A stretch of 7,880 nucleotides of DNA from Bacillota bacterium. Lineage in GTDB: Bacteria; Bacillota_E; JAJZYS01; JAILZS01. The translations under genes and the position numbers were made by a program. Within the stretch, counting starts at the first letter, position 1. Each line of letters opens with the position of its first letter. The notes beneath the pieces are model-generated. The model was not told the origin of the DNA. It was given only the letters and a program-made list of their open reading frames with translations, and did no database searches. Of the stretch, positions 6,527-7,880 are shown in pieces. The stretch is taken from the NCBI GenBank assembly GCA_021817625.1, contig JAKASY010000069.1, forward strand, positions 1 to 7,880. The letters are read 5' to 3'.

Positions 6527-6555
6527 AGGATACGGGCCAGCCTCGGGCCCGTCAA
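6527..6555 (-). promoter_or_regulatory. sigma70-like promoter candidate for the importer operon
   Basis: On the minus strand, TTGACG (6555-6550, 5 of 6 against TTGACA) and TATCCT (6532-6527, 4 of 6 against TATAAT) are separated by exactly 17 bases. This is the best promoter-like pair I found in the window. It lies in the 265-base gap between the acetamidase stop (6613) and livH, in a locally AT-richer patch. Transcription would begin near 6520 and leave a leader of about 170 bases. If real, the importer can be expressed separately from the acetamidase gene upstream. Confidence 0.5.
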
Positions 6556-6612
6556 TGGTCGTCCGCAGGGGGAGCCTCCGCCCCGGGGACCCGACTCCCG
6601 TCGCGCTGCGTC

Positions 6613-7611
6613 CTAGCGTGCGGCCGTCGAGGGAACGTGCACGGCGCCGTGGGCCAGCACCGCGTGCGCGCCCCGGACGCCGTTGGCCACCTGGGTGACG
6701 CGGACGTCGACGGCGACGCTGGCGAGGGCCAGTGCCTCCGTGCGGCTCAGGGCGAAGCGCTGCACCATGAGGTCCAGCATGTCGGTGACGGCCTGGGCCA
6801 CCGCGCGGTCGAGGTCGGGGTCGAAGCCGAACGTGAGCCAGGCCGAGGGCGTCCTGGCGCGTGGCCGTTCCAAGTGCATGCCGTCGTGAAAGCGCAAGGT
6901 GAGCTCCACGTCCTCCATCGGGCACTCGATCGCGTTGATGCAGAGCTCGCCGTCACCTTGGGCCGCGTGGCCGTCACCCGCCGAGAACAGCGCCCCGGGC
7001 ACGGTGACGGGAAGGAACAGGCTCGTGCCGGCCATCAGCTCCTTGCAGTCGATGTTGCCGCCGCACGGCCTTGGCGGCGCCGTGGGGTGCAGTCCCTCGT
7101 CGGCCGGCGGCAGCCCCATGACCCCGAGGAAGGGCCTAAGCGGCACGGCAAAGCCCTCGGGCGTCGTGCCAACCATGGCGTCAGCGTCGAGCGCCCAGCG
7201 CAACAGGCGCGGCGTCATCTCGGCCACGCCCACCTCGGCGTTGATCCCGAACGCGCCTCGATCGCCGCCGGCAACGGTGAAGCCGTGGGGGCCCGGACGC
7301 AGCCGGTGGATCTCCACCTCGAGCGCGCCGCCCGGATGGGCGCCCCGGACCGCGATCGGCCCGGTCAGGGCGTGGCCCGCGTCCCGCGCCAGGCGGGGCG
7401 TGAAGCGGCGACGCGGCCCCTCGACGCTGGTGCGCGGCTCGAGGCCCCAGTCACAGTCCAGCGTGCTCAGGCGCACGGTGTCGCCGGAGTCGATCTCCAG
7501 CGCGGGCGCCAGCTCGCGCGAGAAGACGCCGTGCACGCTTCCAGGCCGCGGGTCCAGTCGATGGATAACTGCCAACGGCTTTCGGCCGGCGGCGGCGCCG
7601 CCCGGCCACAC
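6613..7611 (-). CDS. acetamidase/formamidase family protein
   Basis: A 332-residue cytoplasmic amidohydrolase of the FmdA/AmdA family, which converts short-chain amides such as formamide or acetamide to ammonia and the carboxylate. Landmarks are the N-terminal strand ALEIDSGDTVRLSTLD (37-52), GHALTGPIAVRGAHPGGALE (79-98), and the hallmark core CGGNIDCKELMAGTSLFLPV (183-202). VPGALFSAGDGHAAQGDGE (204-222) and LSRTEALALASVAVDVRVTQ (288-307) complete it. All family blocks are present and uninterrupted, so it should be active, but the preferred amide is not readable. The start is uncertain. GTG 7611 is the first in-frame start after a stop (AAGGGG sits too close), and TTG 7575 is an alternative; homology clearly covers from about residue 16. 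It lies 42 bases after the DUF488 stop and 265 before livH, which suggests uptake and hydrolysis of one substrate class. Confidence 0.92.
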   Translation of the reverse strand: MWPGGAAAGRKPLAVIHRLDPRPGSVHGVFSRELAPALEIDSGDTVRLSTLDCDWGLEPRTSVEGPRRRFTPRLARDAGHALTGPIAVRGAHPGGALEVEIHRLRPGPHGFTVAGGDRGAFGINAEVGVAEMTPRLLRWALDADAMVGTTPEGFAVPLRPFLGVMGLPPADEGLHPTAPPRPCGGNIDCKELMAGTSLFLPVTVPGALFSAGDGHAAQGDGELCINAIECPMEDVELTLRFHDGMHLERPRARTPSAWLTFGFDPDLDRAVAQAVTDMLDLMVQRFALSRTEALALASVAVDVRVTQVANGVRGAHAVLAHGAVHVPSTAAR

Positions 7612-7644
7612 CCCCTTCGCTCGCGATGGCGTCGGACCTTGAGA

Positions 7645-7667
7645 CGAGCCGTGCTAGCACCGGCTCG
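7645..7667. repeat. imperfect palindrome across the DUF488 stop codon
   Basis: GTGCTAGCAC (7651-7660) is a perfect 10-base palindrome. It is flanked by CGAGCC (7645-7650) and GGCTCG (7662-7667), which pair with one bulged C at 7661. The DUF488 stop codon (TAG, 7656-7654) lies inside the core. It could form a 9-bp hairpin in RNA, acting as a weak terminator or processing site, or be a dimeric-protein operator just ahead of the acetamidase gene. No T-run follows. Confidence 0.45.
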
Positions 7668-7880
7668 CCAGTCCCTGCTCGACGACGTGCGCCAGGACGG
7701 GCGCGTGGCTGAGCTCCACAGCGGACCTGGCCGTGACGAGACCGAGAGGCCCGGCGCGCGCCAGGTCGACGAGCTGCGCCAGCGCCGCGGCGGCCCCCGG
7801 CGCCGCGAGCTCCTCCTCGTAGCGGGCCCGGAACGCCTCGTACTCCTCCGGGTGGGCGTGGTACCACTGGCGCAGCGCGC
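7654..7880 (-). CDS. DUF488 (YeaO-like) family protein, 3' part only
   Basis: The reading frame enters from beyond the right edge and ends at TAG 7656-7654, giving the last 74 residues. The sequence LRQWYHAHPEEYEAFRARYE, then EEL, ALAQLVDLARAGPLGLVTA and ELSHAPVLAHVV matches the C-terminal half of DUF488/YeaO proteins. E. coli YeaO has the same order: an LRKAFH-like start, F..FR..Y..EL, L..LA....LTLLY.A, and NHA.VLA.. at the end. The usual family length is about 115-120 residues, so roughly 40 N-terminal residues are missing. The biochemical function of the family is not established. It lies 42 bases upstream of the acetamidase gene on the same strand and may share its transcript. Another long frame over this region is an Arg/Gly-rich shadow. 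Confidence 0.85.
   Translation of the reverse strand, partial: ALRQWYHAHPEEYEAFRARYEEELAAPGAAAALAQLVDLARAGPLGLVTARSAVELSHAPVLAHVVEQGLASRC

Noticed and set aside
6568..6599. Possible terminator after the acetamidase gene (GGGAG...CTCCC with inner CCCCGGGG)
   Set aside because: The arms are short and widely spaced with no T-run, so it is not distinguishable from chance in GC-rich sequence.
7451..7867. A 138-codon minus-strand frame covering the DUF488 end and acetamidase start
   Set aside because: It is Arg/Gly/Ala-rich and out of phase with both genes. The DUF488 frame has clear family similarity instead.
1..7880. CRISPR array, insertion sequence, tRNA/rRNA, phage or defence genes
   Set aside because: There are no regularly spaced repeats, transposase or integrase motifs, or RNA gene landmarks. 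Every confident gene is a transport or metabolic family.

Overview
The window is GC-rich bacterial DNA (I estimate about 70% G+C). Genes are tightly packed, third codon positions are mostly G or C, and several starts are GTG. The lineage cannot be named from this alone. The only secreted protein, a substrate-binding protein, has a Sec signal peptide but no lipobox cysteine. That fits a diderm (Gram-negative type) cell better than a typical monoderm one.

Layout. Positions 1-336 hold no gene I can name. They contain a strong GC hairpin, a weak promoter candidate and a coding-like stretch of uncertain meaning. A plus-strand gene (337-1833) encodes a CYTH-CHAD protein, a putative triphosphate/polyphosphate-interacting enzyme. 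It converges on the minus-strand genes, with a terminator-like hairpin at 1850-1879 between them. The rest of the window is minus strand. In transcription order it holds the 3' end of a DUF488 (YeaO-like) gene (7880-7654), an acetamidase/formamidase gene (7611-6613), a 265-bp gap with a good sigma70-like promoter, and a complete five-gene HAAT-family (branched-chain amino acid type) ABC importer. The importer order is livH permease (6347-5466), livM permease (5469-4540), livG ATPase (4547-3783), livF ATPase (3790-3074) and the substrate-binding protein (3029-1905).

How they work together. The permease and ATPase genes overlap at every junction (GTGA, then ATGCTTGA twice), so they are very probably co-transcribed and translationally coupled. 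The binding protein comes last, after a 44-bp gap with its own strong ribosome binding site. An acetamidase/formamidase directly upstream of a Liv/Urt/Fmd-type importer suggests a scavenging module for short-chain amides or related nitrogen compounds. Uptake of branched-chain amino acids remains possible.

I see no mobile element, CRISPR array, RNA gene or defence system. Most of the window is ordinary transport and metabolism. The observations worth checking are the importer's substrate, the repeated overlap junctions, the livH leader, a palindrome at the DUF488 stop codon, and an inverted match between the window edge and the CYTH gene.
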